A stretch of 64,000 nucleotides of DNA from Ischnura elegans (lineage: Eukaryota > Arthropoda > Insecta > Odonata > Coenagrionidae). Made by a program: the position numbers and the translations under genes. The notes beneath the pieces were generated by a model that worked only from the letters and a program-made list of their open reading frames with translations, was not told the DNA's origin and did no database searches. The stretch covers positions 26,047,812 through 26,111,811 of the forward strand of contig NC_060259.1 of NCBI RefSeq assembly GCF_921293095.1. The letters run 5' to 3'. Of the stretch, positions 53,806-64,000 are shown in pieces (the stretch's first letter is position 1; each line of letters begins with the position of its first letter).

Positions 53806-55731
53806 TTTTCATGGAAGAATTCAGGAATGCATTCACGAATTTTAAAAGAAAAACACTACCTAGTAGAGCAGTTACGGGATAATCCGAAAGCATTTTGGTC
53901 ATATGTTAGGGAAGTTCAAGGTAAACGATCTACCGTCTGTTCGCTGAGAAACGACAATGGAGATGTGTTGACAAGCAGTTGCGATAAAGGCAATTTATTA
54001 AATTCCTACTTCAAGATCGTGGTCAATGAGTCTTCCGAGAACTTCCCCGAGACCGTTGATAATCTCGTAATACGAAAGATGCCGCCTGTTGACGCACGGA
54101 ATAGAAAACATATTGAAATCGCTCATTCCAAATAAATCACCTATTCCAGACGAAATTGCTTCTCGCGTATTTAGAGAACTAGCTTCAGAAATTGTCCCCT
54201 ACTTGCAGTTAATATTCAGTAAATCCATCAAGCAACACCTAGTTCCCAATGACTAGAAAATTCTGATGTAACGCCAATATTCAAAAGTGGAGACAAGGGA
54301 CAGCCATCTAATTACAGGCCGATATCTTTAACGTCCATCTAATGCAAATTCCTCGAACACATCGTAGTCAGCTCGGTAATGAATCACCTAGACGCGCAAA
54401 ACTTGTTAATGAGAACTCAATATGGATTCAGGAAAAGCAGATCGTGTGAAACCCAGTTAGCGCCTTTCGCCCACGATATTTTAGTCTCCGGGGAAGACAA
54501 CATTCCAGTAGACGCGATTTTTCTTGATTTCAGAAAGGCATTTGATAAAGTACCCCACGGAAAGGTAATAATAAAACTGAAATCAATGGTATAGATGAAA
54601 ATGTGATTTCCAGGATAAGAGAACTTTTAAGCGACCGCGTCCAAAGAGTAGTACTAGACAGAGCAGTCTCCAATGAGGTTAGAGTCACTTCTGGCGTCCC
54701 TCAGATTAGTGTCATAGGCCCACGCCTATTACCTCTTTATATAAACGACATTGGCGAAGTAGTACGCAGTAAATTACGATTATTTGCATACGACGCTGTA
54801 GTTTACAGAAAAATCCGTTCCAGCAAAGATATAGATGAACTAACGAATGACCTTGCTGCTATCCAAGCGAGGTGCGATGCATGGCAGTTCGAATTAAATT
54901 TGAAAAAATGCGTCGCGATGAATTTCTAGGAGAAGAATAACTCCCTACAACGTAGCTATATAATTCCGGGTATCCAATTAGAGACTGTTGAATCCGTGAA
55001 ATATCTAGGAGTTAGACTCAATAATGATCTATCGTGGAATAAACATATTCGAGAAATAACCAGTCAAGCTAATCGTAAAATGGGTTTTGTTAAAAGAATA
55101 TTAGGAAAGTGCGACGACAAAATGAGAGAAATTAGCTACTTTTCCCTCGTTAGACCATATTTAGAATACGCTGCCAGTGTTTGGGACCCTCATGAAAAAG
55201 GCATAATAACAGAGAACGCGTGCAAAGAAGAGCTGCCAGGTATGTGAACTAACCTCTTAGATAAACTCGGATGGGAATCTCTGTCGGACCGAAGATTGAA
55301 AAGTAGACTAAACCTTTCAGATAAACTCAAGAGCAGTGTCTTTTCTAACGAATTTAACCATATCGTACGGACGCCAAGATACTACGGTAGATCAGATCAT
55401 ATAAATAAAATAAGAGAGATAGATTTTAGAACAGACAGGTACAGAATGTAATTTTTTCCACGATCAATAAGAGATTATAAGGGCAGCGATAGAACTCATA
55501 AATATATTGTATGACTAGTAGTGTAGCCTACTAAACTATGTAAAACTTAATGCATGTTTCTTAATTTTATTATTATTTCTATCACCATGTAGTAGTATAA
55601 TTTGTTAGTATACGTGACGTTTTTTGGACCGCGTGGAGTGCATGTGGGAGTCCAATTACATGCTGCATGCTGGTGATTGATCACCCCCTGCCAAATACCC
55701 AAGAGGTCGCTCGCAGGGTATTATGTAGATG
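53806..55731 (+). pseudogene. 5'-truncated, frameshifted LINE (second family)
   Basis: Fragments of a reverse transcriptase follow in order: NPKAFWSYVREVQGKRS, PSNYRPISLTS (54310), QYGFRKSRSCETQLA (54420), DAIFLDFRKAFDKVPHGK (54513), RVTSGVPQISVIGPRLLPLY (54680), FAYDAVVYRK (54783), VKYLGVRLNNDLSWNKHI (54996) and LVRPYLEYAASVWDPH. The catalytic FADD motif reads FAYD, and stops and frameshifts break the frame, so it is inactive. The last ~90 bp (55640-55731) are shared with the SINE at 1953-2044. Its left junction cuts a piggyBac-like frame and its right end abuts a TR400 unit. Confidence 0.88.
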
Positions 55732-55734
55732 TAG

Positions 55735-56010
55735 CTTTATCCGTTCCGCGGTGACTACTTCCCCACTTGTTAAATCTTTGTTTGCTATTATCATTCGTGG
55801 TACTCAGCTAAAATAGGATGAGCAAAGGGGTTGTGTTACAAATATCCCGCCTTTGTGGTGAGGGATAATAAGACAGCCATTATGTGACCAGTCAACAACC
55901 ACGAAAGCTGCTTATCAGGAGGCAAAACGTAAACAAATTCTAATGTTGCTATTAATGAAACTACCTTCTGACGTAAGGTACGACTTTAATAGTTGGCTTC
56001 GAAAATATCC
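55735..56010 (+). repeat. TR400 unit (CGCGG variant)
   Basis: Begins within the unit at TTTATCCGTTCCGCGGTGAC and proceeds through TATCCCGCCTTTGTGGTGAG and ATTCTAATGTTGC. The LINE 3' end is fused to its left side. Confidence 0.6.
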
Positions 56011-56232
56011 TTCCGCCGCCGCCCTACTTGACTTATGACCCTATAAAATAGCGTCATCTTGATAAGCTGTACACAACCTTTTCACCGAGTCCGACTCAAT
56101 TTTACGAAGCAGAAAATACCATTTCAACGCTGCACGATGTTCTCGAATTTCATCCGTTTAAAAAATACAAGAAGTCAGAAAACTTCGAAGGTAAAATTAT
56201 TGCAATAAAAAAATAAATAATTTTGATAAATA

Positions 56233-56690
56233 ATGGCTGTGGTAGTGGTTGTTGGATCGAGTCACGTTGTGGAAATTGTTTTTAACTTTATTCACATTAT
56301 AAACTCGTTTTAAATTTCTTGAAGGTTTCAAATCATTTAAAGTTTTTGTCGCAGCTATTTATATAAAGACAATTTCTTAAAGGGTCATGAGTCATATTAA
56401 AAATTAGGAATAGGGCAAGCTTTGTCTTATCGTTTTTAAATGGCTGCATTATTAATTAGAGCTAATTGTAAGTATCCGTTAGCTGATTTTAAAAGGTGGA
56501 TAAAAACACGATGCTGGCGTTACCTAAGGAACACTTCATAAACTGGTGCAAGGGGTCACACATTTTGTTTGATTACTAGAAGCTTATTGTTCTGCTTAGA
56601 TAAACGTTGGTTTTAATTTTTTGTTAGAAGCTCCCCGATTTTCTCTGTTGTCCTGTAAGACTTGGAAACTCATTTTCACCTTTGTGAATA
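56233..56690 (+). repeat. Dispersed repeat R2, copy 2
   Basis: Colinear with 2295-2780, with scattered small indels. As in the first copy the sequence runs to CTTGGAAACTCATT and CACCTTTGTGAA. Confidence 0.65.
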
Positions 56691-56699
56691 TCCATGGTA

Positions 56700-57490
56700 T
56701 GTGGCGTCAAAACCGTGACCTTCACTCACGCTCCTCTTGTTGTATGTCTTCTGGCGACAACACATCCCCCTTCTCAAATCCTTTTTTTGCTATCGTTCGG
56801 CGAGGTAGGAAGCAAGAAGGGGATGAGCGCATGGGTGTCATTAGGAATAGACAGCCGGTTTGGGAAGGGACGATAAGGCAGCCGTTCCACGAACAATCAA
56901 CAACCACGCAATAGCAAGAATGCGAAGTAAAAAGTAAACAAATAATAATGATACCATCTACGAAGATACCCTCTGACATTTTATACGACGCTAATATCTG
57001 GCTTCAAAAAATGTCCTGTTAGGGAAAAATGACCTCCAGGAAAGACATTCTTCGAGGTTTGAAACTTGTATCCTCAAGGAGAGAATAACATGTAAGAAGG
57101 TATACCTGTATGTTTCTCCACCTTACTATAAATGTGACGTATTCGGACGAATATGCATCCCCCTTTTCACTGCTTTTTTTGCTGTTGCACAGAGATTTAC
57201 TTTGCGAGGAGAGGATGAGCGCAGGGGTGTCATAACGAATAGCTAGCCGTTTTGGGGAGGGACGATAAGGCAGGCGTTGAGTGAACAGTCAACTAACACG
57301 AAATAGCCAGGACGCGAGGAAAAACGTAAACAAATTCTAAATATACCATTTACGAAGACACCTTCTCACATAACATACGACACTAATAACTGATTTCCTA
57401 AATATCGGTCACAAGGCAAAAAAGACGTCAGAGAGACATTTTTTTAAATTTGAGACTTTTATCCTCGCGACGAGAATAAAGTGCATGGAG
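56700..57490 (+). repeat. TR400 block, two units
   Basis: Landmarks CATCCCCCTT and TCGTTCGGCGAGGTAG (56790), GGGACGATAAGGCAGCCGTT (56867) and then a second set at 57127-57290 (AATGTGACGTATTCGGACGA, GGACGATAAGGCAGGCGTTG). The frames inside are accidental. Confidence 0.7.
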
Positions 57491-57767
57491 GTATATCTGT
57501 AAATAGGTAAATGTTATTCGTCTCTCCTTGCTCTCCTCTGCAACATGGGGGCAATGCGTCGGACGTTAAAATGAGCACGAGTGATATAATAAGGTAAATA
57601 TAAGCGAAAATCTAAACCTTTTTGACACTCATAGAACTTTGTGAGTAGTATTCACATCCACACGACTGTTTGGGAAAATGAAAATCGTGCGTTATACCTT
57701 TCGGTCTGACGTAAGAGAGTCGCCCGTGTTGTCTGCTGAGAGAGCGTAGTCTCATGGTTACCAGGAC

Positions 57768-57980
57768 TTGCTTGAACGGTGCTTAGTGGAAAGAGAATTC
57801 CTGGTGTTTGCTTCCTTCATCATTTTTGTGCTTCACCTTCATTACATGCCATCAATCCGAACATTGGTTCGACGCAGCTCTCAATTCGGACTTCATATCT
57901 TTTCATATGTGTTCCCTTTTTCAACCTTAAAAAAGGGAAGGGAAACCTTTTTTGCTATTTATCCTTCAATACCTAACTAG
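57768..57980 (-). pseudogene. Possible antisense LINE scrap
   Basis: CCATCAATCCGAACATTGGTTCGACGCAGC on the plus strand (given here only as the first 20 bases CCATCAATCCGAACATTGGT) resembles the opening at 25425 of the antisense LINE debris. No frame is preserved. Confidence 0.3.
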
Positions 57981-58079
57981 TTTCACTGCCAAATAACATT
58001 TTGCTGGTTTTAGCTACTTTGTGACAACACGCGTCTCGCGACTTCGCTCCCGCCCAAGCCATTCTGTCTCAACGTTTTT

Positions 58080-58395
58080 CTCTCGTTTTGACCATTTTGT
58101 GGCTGTTGCCTGTTCACTCAACGGATGCCTCATCGTCCCTTCCCAAAACGGAAGGCTATTCCTAATGACTTCCCTCAGCTAATCCCCTTCTCGCTTCCTA
58201 CCTCGTCGAACAATAGATAAAAAAGGATTTGAGAAGGGGGATGTGTTGTCGCGCGTATATGTCACGGTTATAGTCAAGTGGAGCAGCTTACAGATATACC
58301 TTCTTGCACCATATTCTTACCGTGGTTATACACAGGCTCGTCGCTAGCTGATCTGGAGCCCGTGGTAACTGGGATCGTGCCAAAATCACCACCCC
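58080..58395 (-). repeat. TR400 unit, inverted, joined to the G-rich repeat
   Basis: Reverse complements of GGACGATGAGGCATCCGTTG, TTCGACGAGGTAGGAAGCGA and TGACTATAACCGTGACATAT are present in that order. It is followed by the inverse of the 6690-6785 repeat, so the composite 'G-rich repeat plus TR400' exists in both orientations. Confidence 0.65.
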
Positions 58396-59890
58396 CTTAA
58401 TTAAATGATATACCTTCAATTGGGAGATATTCAAAATATAATTTCAAACATTTTTTCATCATAAATATATTTTTAGATTATGAATATAAAACCGACCAGA
58501 ATATTAAAATATTTCGAAATGAAACAGTACAATAGAAATGAACATACCATAGTATAAATTGTATTATAGAGGAATATAATTGTTAAATACTACAATAGAA
58601 TTTTTCTCGCATTACTTTAGCGAAAGAAGAGAAAGGATTTAGAATTTTTGAGAAAAATAGAAATTAATGATGGTCACTCGGAGGGTAGAATCGGTAGAAG
58701 GTAGGTTTCGACAATTTCTGCTGAACTTATTTGGAACTTACAGTTGCAAAAAATATGTCCTCTAGTCAAGGGGGAGGAGCTTCATGTGTTTTTGGAAATC
58801 TCATTTTTACAAAAATTGGTCATCGTCTGGTTCTTGCACTCTGTTTTTCAGATCGTGGTCAATTCCTATGCATGCTTTGCGCATTTATTGAACTGCCTGC
58901 CTACCAGTCTCGCTACTTGCCACCAATTCGATGTTTGCCCCACCAAATCGCGTAGTCTAGTCATTATTAACATTAGCACCTTAAAATTAACTCAAATATT
59001 TATATGCATTTGTGTTTTCTAGGGCCGCTCCCAAACTTCTTGTGGCCGGGGGTAGAGTTTGGCTGTGAGGCCCCCTCCCCCAAAGAGAAATAGCGTTTGA
59101 AATTTCACTAATCTAAGGCCCCTGGCCCGGGGCATTCTGCCTTGGTCTGCCCCATCTGCCCCTTCTACCACCCAGTGTGCGGCCCTGGTGATTTCTATGC
59201 TTAGCATCTCAACATCCCTAATCCTGAAAATATAGAAACACCTATGGAAATTTATAAGAGATCACTGCTCTAAATATATTAAGCTGAGCATCAGGATAAG
59301 AAGTATTTTTTTTTTCAGTTTTATTTTGCCTTCAAGAATGGTCCTGGTCAGTGGCGTAACTATGGGGAGGATTGATGGGGGATAGTCATTGTGAATGACC
59401 GTAAATAGTAACTTTAGGAGTAATTTATATCGTAATATAATTTTAGGAAGGTATTTTTAAAGAGCATTTGTGCTATTGTGAATAAATGTTAATTCAAAAA
59501 TATAACAATTTCGTAAGGAAAATGCTATGAAATGTGAGAATTTCAGAGCTTATAAAATTAAAAAATTACTATGGATTTATCATCTTTTATGTGAATTTGT
59601 TCCCTGACACTGCACCGAAATCTAAAAATCCTTAAAAATATGCTTTTTGAATGGACCTTTCAAAGAAGCACCATATTCTCTTTTACTATTCGACGCCTTT
59701 ATTTTATTATTAACTTTTATATAATTTTATTACTCTGAGAATATTTTTAATAAAGCAACCAATGAAAACGTAGAATTTTATAATTGTAAAAAATACTTTG
59801 GCACAAGTATTGTAATTTTTTTATTACGACATTCATATACGCTTCGCGATTTACGCGAGCGTTGTGGGGGTTCCCTAAGCTCGAGGTCCT
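58396..59890. other. No gene recognised; hAT-like end at about 59351
   Basis: AT-rich. CAGTGGCGTAACTATGGGGA at 59351 has the shape of an hAT terminus. Overlapping plus-strand frames at 58731-59022 lack splice support. Confidence 0.35.
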
Positions 59891-59899
59891 TGGCAATCG

Positions 59900-60480
59900 C
59901 CTACCGGCCGGCCTTCGGCCAGACTGCCCTTGCTATCATGATGCGGCGAACTAAGTTGTCCCATGTTCTTTCGGTTTTTAGAAGACTTTTTCTTCTCTGC
60001 AATTATCCTTATTACTTACTCAGTCGATCCATTTTATCGTTCTCCAGTAGAACCTCATTTTGGATGCTTCCACTCTTGACTTCTCCCCTGCTGTCAACGT
60101 CCAAGCCTCGTTCCCAAGCAGAAAAGAGCCCCATATCGATGGCTAAGTTTTAACAACACAAAAATAGCTTCTTTTCAGGAGAGCAGAAAAAAAACGTTTT
60201 CCAATAGTATTCTAAAATTAAAAACCAAAAATTCATAAAACTGAAAAACATGCATACATTTGCCAAAAAGAGTGGTTTTTGTTTGAATTTTACTTTTTGA
60301 TTTTATTACACTATGTTAAAGATACCCATGTCCATCCGGACAAATTTTGAGATGCGTTTGATTGTTAGAACTTTGCTATCGATATATACACTCTATTATG
60401 GGCCGTACCATGCTTTCCTTTCCTTTTCTTCAACTATTGTTTTCATCACGCCATCATTGCTCAAATACGTTTTCCCCTAA
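59900..60480 (-). pseudogene. Antisense LINE fragments
   Basis: CATGATGCGGCGAACTAAGT and TCCATTTTATCGTTCTCCAG on the plus strand match the wording of the antisense LINE at 25600-25740, and CTATTGTTTTCATCACGCCA (60435) is a repeat of 25585. Two pieces are separated by about 230 bp of unrelated AT-rich sequence. Not functional. Confidence 0.5.
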
Positions 60481-61147
60481 GTGTCGTCTATTGAGTAAGT
60501 GAACCTTTTTCTTACATGTCTGCTTGTATTATCAGGTGGTAAATTCATCATTTTTAAATGCTCTTTTCACCGGTAATTTTATACCGACCTACTTTCTTTT
60601 TTTTCGTCCCTCGCTGTTCATTGCAAACTTAACACATTGAGGCGGTTTAACCGTATGGGGTAATACAGTTCCAAATACTCACTAAATGGGTCACCATGTT
60701 TCTTATTCGTGCATACATCCAACGTCGAAAATGGCCAATTCTTCAAATATTTTCTGTATTACAAAATCTATCCACAAAAATTACTGATGTGTTTAGCAAC
60801 CCATCACCTCTAGATTTTTCTTACCCGAGATTCACTTGATTGTATCCTCTGAAAGCGGGGAGGCATAGTAGGCTTAAATCGAAAAAAGCTGGACAAAACC
60901 TCAAAAATGTTTTTTTTAGAAAGGAAGTTGAAAAATGGCACGGTTGTTGGCAATAAATTATTACATGTTTTGACTAAAAACATTTTTCATAAATCACTTT
61001 TTCAAACAAAAGGCATATCCTCGAATTTGATCAAATTTCGTTATTAGAAACCTAGATTAATAGCTGAGTACTTAAACAATTATACGACATCCATTGAGTA
61101 ATAAATTTAAACAGTGGCACATAGAATGCATATAATTTATTTCTATT
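60481..61147. other. No gene recognised
   Basis: AT-rich, all frames short. Confidence 0.4.
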
Positions 61148-61330
61148 CATAAGTTAACGCACGTTAAGGTGTTGGCTTCTCTTCCTAGGGGTCCGCATTC
61201 AAATACCGGTGAAGGCGGAGATTTTTCCAATATTTCCCGGTACCTGCTAGGGTACTTAGATGAAGGCACTTGGAGCACAGCACTGCTTTCGTCGGACGGT
61301 GTTTCAAGTAATAAAACAATTACCATGGAT
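61148..61330 (+). mobile_element. tRNA-derived SINE (second family)
   Basis: GTTAAGGTGTTGGCTTCTC (61163) fits Pol III box A, and CGCATTCAAATACCGGTG (61187) fits box B with two changes. They are about 30 bp apart as in a tRNA gene. A tRNA-unrelated body follows with CCCGGTACCTGCTAGGGTAC and GTCGGACGGTGTTTCAAGTA, then AATAAAA. The body is unlike the LINE-tailed SINE at 2 kb. tRNA folding is not preserved, so it is not a functional tRNA gene. Confidence 0.6.
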
Positions 61331-61757
61331 ACTACCGTGATGATGTAATCTTACCTTTCCCTCTCCACTCTTGCTGCTCATGGGGGCTGACATGTTAGCT
61401 TTCTTTTTATTGCATTTACTTCTTTACATTATTACATTTAATCTGCTTGAATCAAGGAAGTGCATCTGGTGGCTGGTTTCAAAATGCTTCTGTTTTAAAT
61501 TATAACATAAACATGAATTATTACTTTATAATGTGTAACAGCAAACAATATATCAATTCTGTGTTAAGTAAGGAAATGGATATTCCCCAAAATTGAGCAA
61601 TACACACCGTCTCTCATTTAGAAAATTATAATACACACAGCAAGGTCCTCATTATAGGATATGATCCTCCTCAAGCCTTTTCAATGAATCGATATCATTA
61701 ATACTCCTCTTCCGTGAAGGCTTGTGATGTGACATTCGTCCGAGACGTCAGCGAAAA

Positions 61758-61859
61758 TCACAAATAAACCGCCGTGTACTCATCAGGGACGGTTATTGGT
61801 GGATGCGAAGTGCCCGCTGAGTTGCCATGCGACGCTGTCTCCGAGTCTCCTCGCCATTG
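61758..61859 (-). CDS. Paralogous terminal exon, shortened or frame-altered
   Basis: With an acceptor at GGGCTACAACAG (minus strand, exon from 61859) a 33-codon frame reads QWRGDSETASHGNSAGTS, then HPPITVPDEYTAVYL, and stops at TGA 61760-61758. The YTAVYL end matches the 21.4-kb exon (PNKYTAVYL), but there the frame continues for 25 more residues. Between the acceptor and the shared GGAGACAGC the two copies differ by 2 nt, so with a conserved intron phase this copy would read another frame and end in ALRIHQ. It is therefore either a distinct isoform exon or a decaying copy. Its 3' flank (61500-61757) is also homologous to that of the other copy. Confidence 0.4.
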   Translation of the reverse strand, partial: QWRGDSETASHGNSAGTSHPPITVPDEYTAVYL

Positions 61860-62722
61860 CTGTTGTAGCCCATGTCATGATGATGCTGTTTTGTGAGGTG
61901 ATGTAATTTAATTAATTGGAATTATTATGCTACAAGATGACATTTTTACGCTTCAAAAACTCCTCCTTTTAATATAGACAAGCCTATAAGACTCAGGTCA
62001 CTGAGATAATTTACAACATACATTTACTTTCATTGGTGGAGAAGAGGTCCCACTAGTTCTCTTAAGATATTTTCATCGCCACGACAATTGTTTTGTAGTC
62101 ACACGAACATTTTCATGAAATAATTCATAATTTATTTGGCGATAGATGCTCTCAAAGAAAAGGTTTAGTGATTTGAGAAGTGCAGATGGACAAAATGCTT
62201 CTGAAGGAGGGTAGAAGGAGATAAATGCATGGTGCCTAAAAAGCGCCTTATTGATAGTTGGAATTTTAAGTATTTCATTGGTTTTTTACCAGGTGAGGAA
62301 GAAATTTTATTTCAGAAACACGCGAAAAAATAATCTCTACATTCTCTTTGGATTTTCACCGCGTCAGATCGAAGGTGAACTTTGGACCTGAAGACGCTGA
62401 CTACAATGTCAGCGAAACTGTTGTCGCCAAAAGCAAACGTAGGTGGTGAAAACCCAAAGAGAATGCAGAGATTGTCTGGTCAACGCTGCAAAACTCTTCG
62501 AAATATGCGAAAGAAATTTAACTTCGATGATAATGTGAATGTTACATTCATTTTGTTTCGACACCTTGCTTCAGATTCTAAAATTTGATTTACGTTGAAG
62601 AAGGAAAAATGAAATATTACTTCAAGCATGTGAAAGGAAGTTTCTCTAAATTTAAAGGTTACTTATCGAGAAGAGCTTAGAAAGTATGGGCGTCAGAGAA
62701 GACTATTTGAAATTAGACTTTG
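61860..62722. other. No gene recognised
   Basis: AT-rich. It includes the presumed upstream intron of the exon above. A 68-codon plus frame (62382-62588) has no splice or motif support. Confidence 0.35.
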
Positions 62723-62916
62723 TTAGAATGTTTTTTCCTCATCCGTCAGCCCTCCGATCACCTGCTGATTCCACGTGCACGAGACCGACTTAGCGCTGTC
62801 CCCCAGACCGTCGCGAGCCGCGCTCTTCAAGTCTTTGGCCACCGATGTCCTCTCGGCTGGTAGACTCGGAATCCGTAGCAGGTCCGCTTTGGTGGCCACG
62901 GAGTCGGATTGAGGAC
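62723..62916 (-). CDS. Terminal coding exon, product unknown
   Basis: A textbook acceptor (CCTTTTATTTTTCCCAG, minus strand) opens a frame of 63 codons to TAA at 62725-62723. It reads PQSDSVATKADLLRIPSLPA, then ERTSVAKDLKSAARDGLGDS, then AKSVSCTWNQQVIGGLTDEE and KTF. Third codon positions are strongly GC-rich while the intron is AT-rich, which is good evidence for a translated exon. The phase is 1 (the first codon is completed by GT). The protein end is polar, with helix-forming middle; no domain recognised. The rest of the gene must lie at higher coordinates on the minus strand, beyond what I can identify here. Confidence 0.6.
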
Positions 62917-63169
62917 CTGGGAAAAATAAAAGGAAGATGAGTGGCGCTGCGTCCGTCAGACATTCTGGTTCTTTTGAATGGCAATTTTCACGAATATTAC
63001 AAAAGAGGAATAAATATGTTGTCACCCACAGCGCATTTAAATGGGTTTATAATAGTCACGGCGCTGACGGACAAACTGATCCGAGTTATATGGAGACATA
63101 AGGAATTATTGGGGATATTAACGGAATTTTTTTACTTAATGATGCCATTGACTGAAACTCGAAAAATTT

Positions 63170-63345
63170 CAATGCTATTCCTCGCAATTGGAAACAGAAT
63201 ACTGCAAAATATAGGTTAAAAAAGTGGATTGCATTGCACTCATAACCGCGCCGTGATCAGTTTTGAAAACCGAATGAAATGCGACAGAGGAGGCGTAGGA
63301 AATCAGCCTTCTATGGGGTGGAATCAGGCCTCCTCTTTGCTGTCT
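63170..63345 (+). repeat. Dispersed repeat R3, copy 2
   Basis: Counterpart of 2945-3123: shares TATTCCTCGCA, AAAAAGTGGATTGCATTGCA and CACTCATAACCG with modest divergence. Confidence 0.5.
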
Positions 63346-63380
63346 CCTTGGCATTTCCAATCGCCGGCGTGGAGCCCTCT

Positions 63381-63545
63381 GCATTAGCCTTCTCTTAACG
63401 AAAGGCGCCAAGGGAACCACGGCTTAACGTCCCATCCGACGGACCGAATGTTGCGCTTGAAAATGTCCTCCATACAACTTTCGATCAGGGATCGGGAAAG
63501 TTCAGAAAATCTATCACAAAAACTGGATTTGAACGACACGATTGG
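63381..63545 (-). mobile_element. SINE with the same body domain as 1861-1951
   Basis: Read on the minus strand a box-B-like GTTCAAATCC (plus 63525-63534) is followed by the body with GATCCCTGATCGAAAG, then GGATGGGACGTTAAGCCGTG and CTTTCGTTAAGAGAAGG. It is fuller than the copy at 1.9 kb because it keeps the tRNA-like head. The head is degenerate (for example CGTTCAAATCC) and box A was not placed. Confidence 0.55.
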
Positions 63546-64000
63546 TATAATGAAACTTATCATGGAAGTGATCGTATAAAGGAATGACGGTACAGGTATA
63601 CCAAAAATGATTTTTTCATGCTCCAAAATTAAGAGTTGAAAGAAAATTAGAATCTTGAAAAAATTTGGCTAAATTTAACAGAAAAATACCATATTGGGGG
63701 CATGGAAACAGAGTGAGCAATATTTTGGTTGTCCATATTTCATAAGTTTTCAGAAAGACATATCAAATCATATTTCAATGGCTCAAGTATTGACATACTT
63801 TCTTCTTTGCAGATAATTTTTTTTCTAGAAATCTAATAAAATATTTTATTTAATGCATTTTTTAATTGACTGTGACTATATATTAGACGGATTCAATATG
63901 ACAACCAGAAATAAAGAAAAAAACGGATGCCACTAAAGTCACCAAGCAAACCAAGGAAATTCAGGCGATCCCTCAAAATTAGAAGAAATCAACGATGCAT
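63546..64000. other. No gene recognised
   Basis: AT-rich sequence without splice-bounded frames up to the window edge. Confidence 0.4.

Overview
This is a eukaryotic, almost certainly arthropod (probably insect) genomic window. It is AT-rich and intron-type, with GT/AG splice sites that have good polypyrimidine tracts, AATAAA poly(A) signals, and a very dense load of class I and class II transposons. There are no operons, ribosome-binding sites, rRNA genes, CRISPR arrays or convincing functional tRNA genes. No species can be named from the sequence alone. Most of the window is repeat-derived, and host genes appear only as isolated exons separated by large introns.

Layout. 0-8.6 kb: hAT-type miniature elements, a SINE, a dispersed ~400-bp tandem-repeat family and a decayed hAT transposase. 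8.6-12 kb: a minus-strand two-exon gene or pseudogene with a duplicated 81-residue unit. 12-20.3 kb: a coding-exon candidate on the plus strand, further hAT MITEs and a 2.4-kb non-autonomous hAT with exact 8-bp target duplications. 21.3 kb: a minus-strand terminal coding exon with a diverged paralogue at 61.8 kb. 22.7-39.5 kb: a probable plus-strand transcription unit (CRE-bearing first exon, internal exon, then a cluster of exons with related 5' ends and a poly(A) signal near 39.5 kb). Its presumed intron holds an intact two-ORF LINE at 26.2-30.6 kb flanked by older antisense LINE debris.

40-44 kb: two copies of a TA-flanked MITE, one carrying a nested hAT MITE, then a third MITE with ~50-bp inverted ends. 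45.3 kb: a possible minus-strand first coding exon under a CACGTG motif. 46.5-50.5 kb: more of the ~400-bp repeat, a 540-bp duplication, a ~140-bp satellite and a second copy of the hAT transposase relic. 51.6-55.7 kb: an inverted repeat carrying an unidentified transposase-like protein, a piggyBac-like N-terminal fragment, and a degenerate LINE. The 3' end of that LINE is shared with the SINE at 2 kb, so it identifies the LINE family the SINE probably uses. 55.7-64 kb: repeat arrays, antisense LINE scraps, a tRNA-derived SINE and two minus-strand terminal coding exons (61.8 and 62.8 kb).

How parts relate: the only proteins here that are clearly intact are the two LINE proteins (ORF1p and the endonuclease/reverse transcriptase). 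All other mobile-element proteins are broken. Host exons cannot be joined into complete proteins inside the window, so their functions stay open. I see no defence, biosynthetic or virus-like system; the most original signals are the exon-duplication cluster at 35-38.5 kb, the LINE/SINE pair, the decaying gene at 8.6-12 kb and the paralogous terminal exons.
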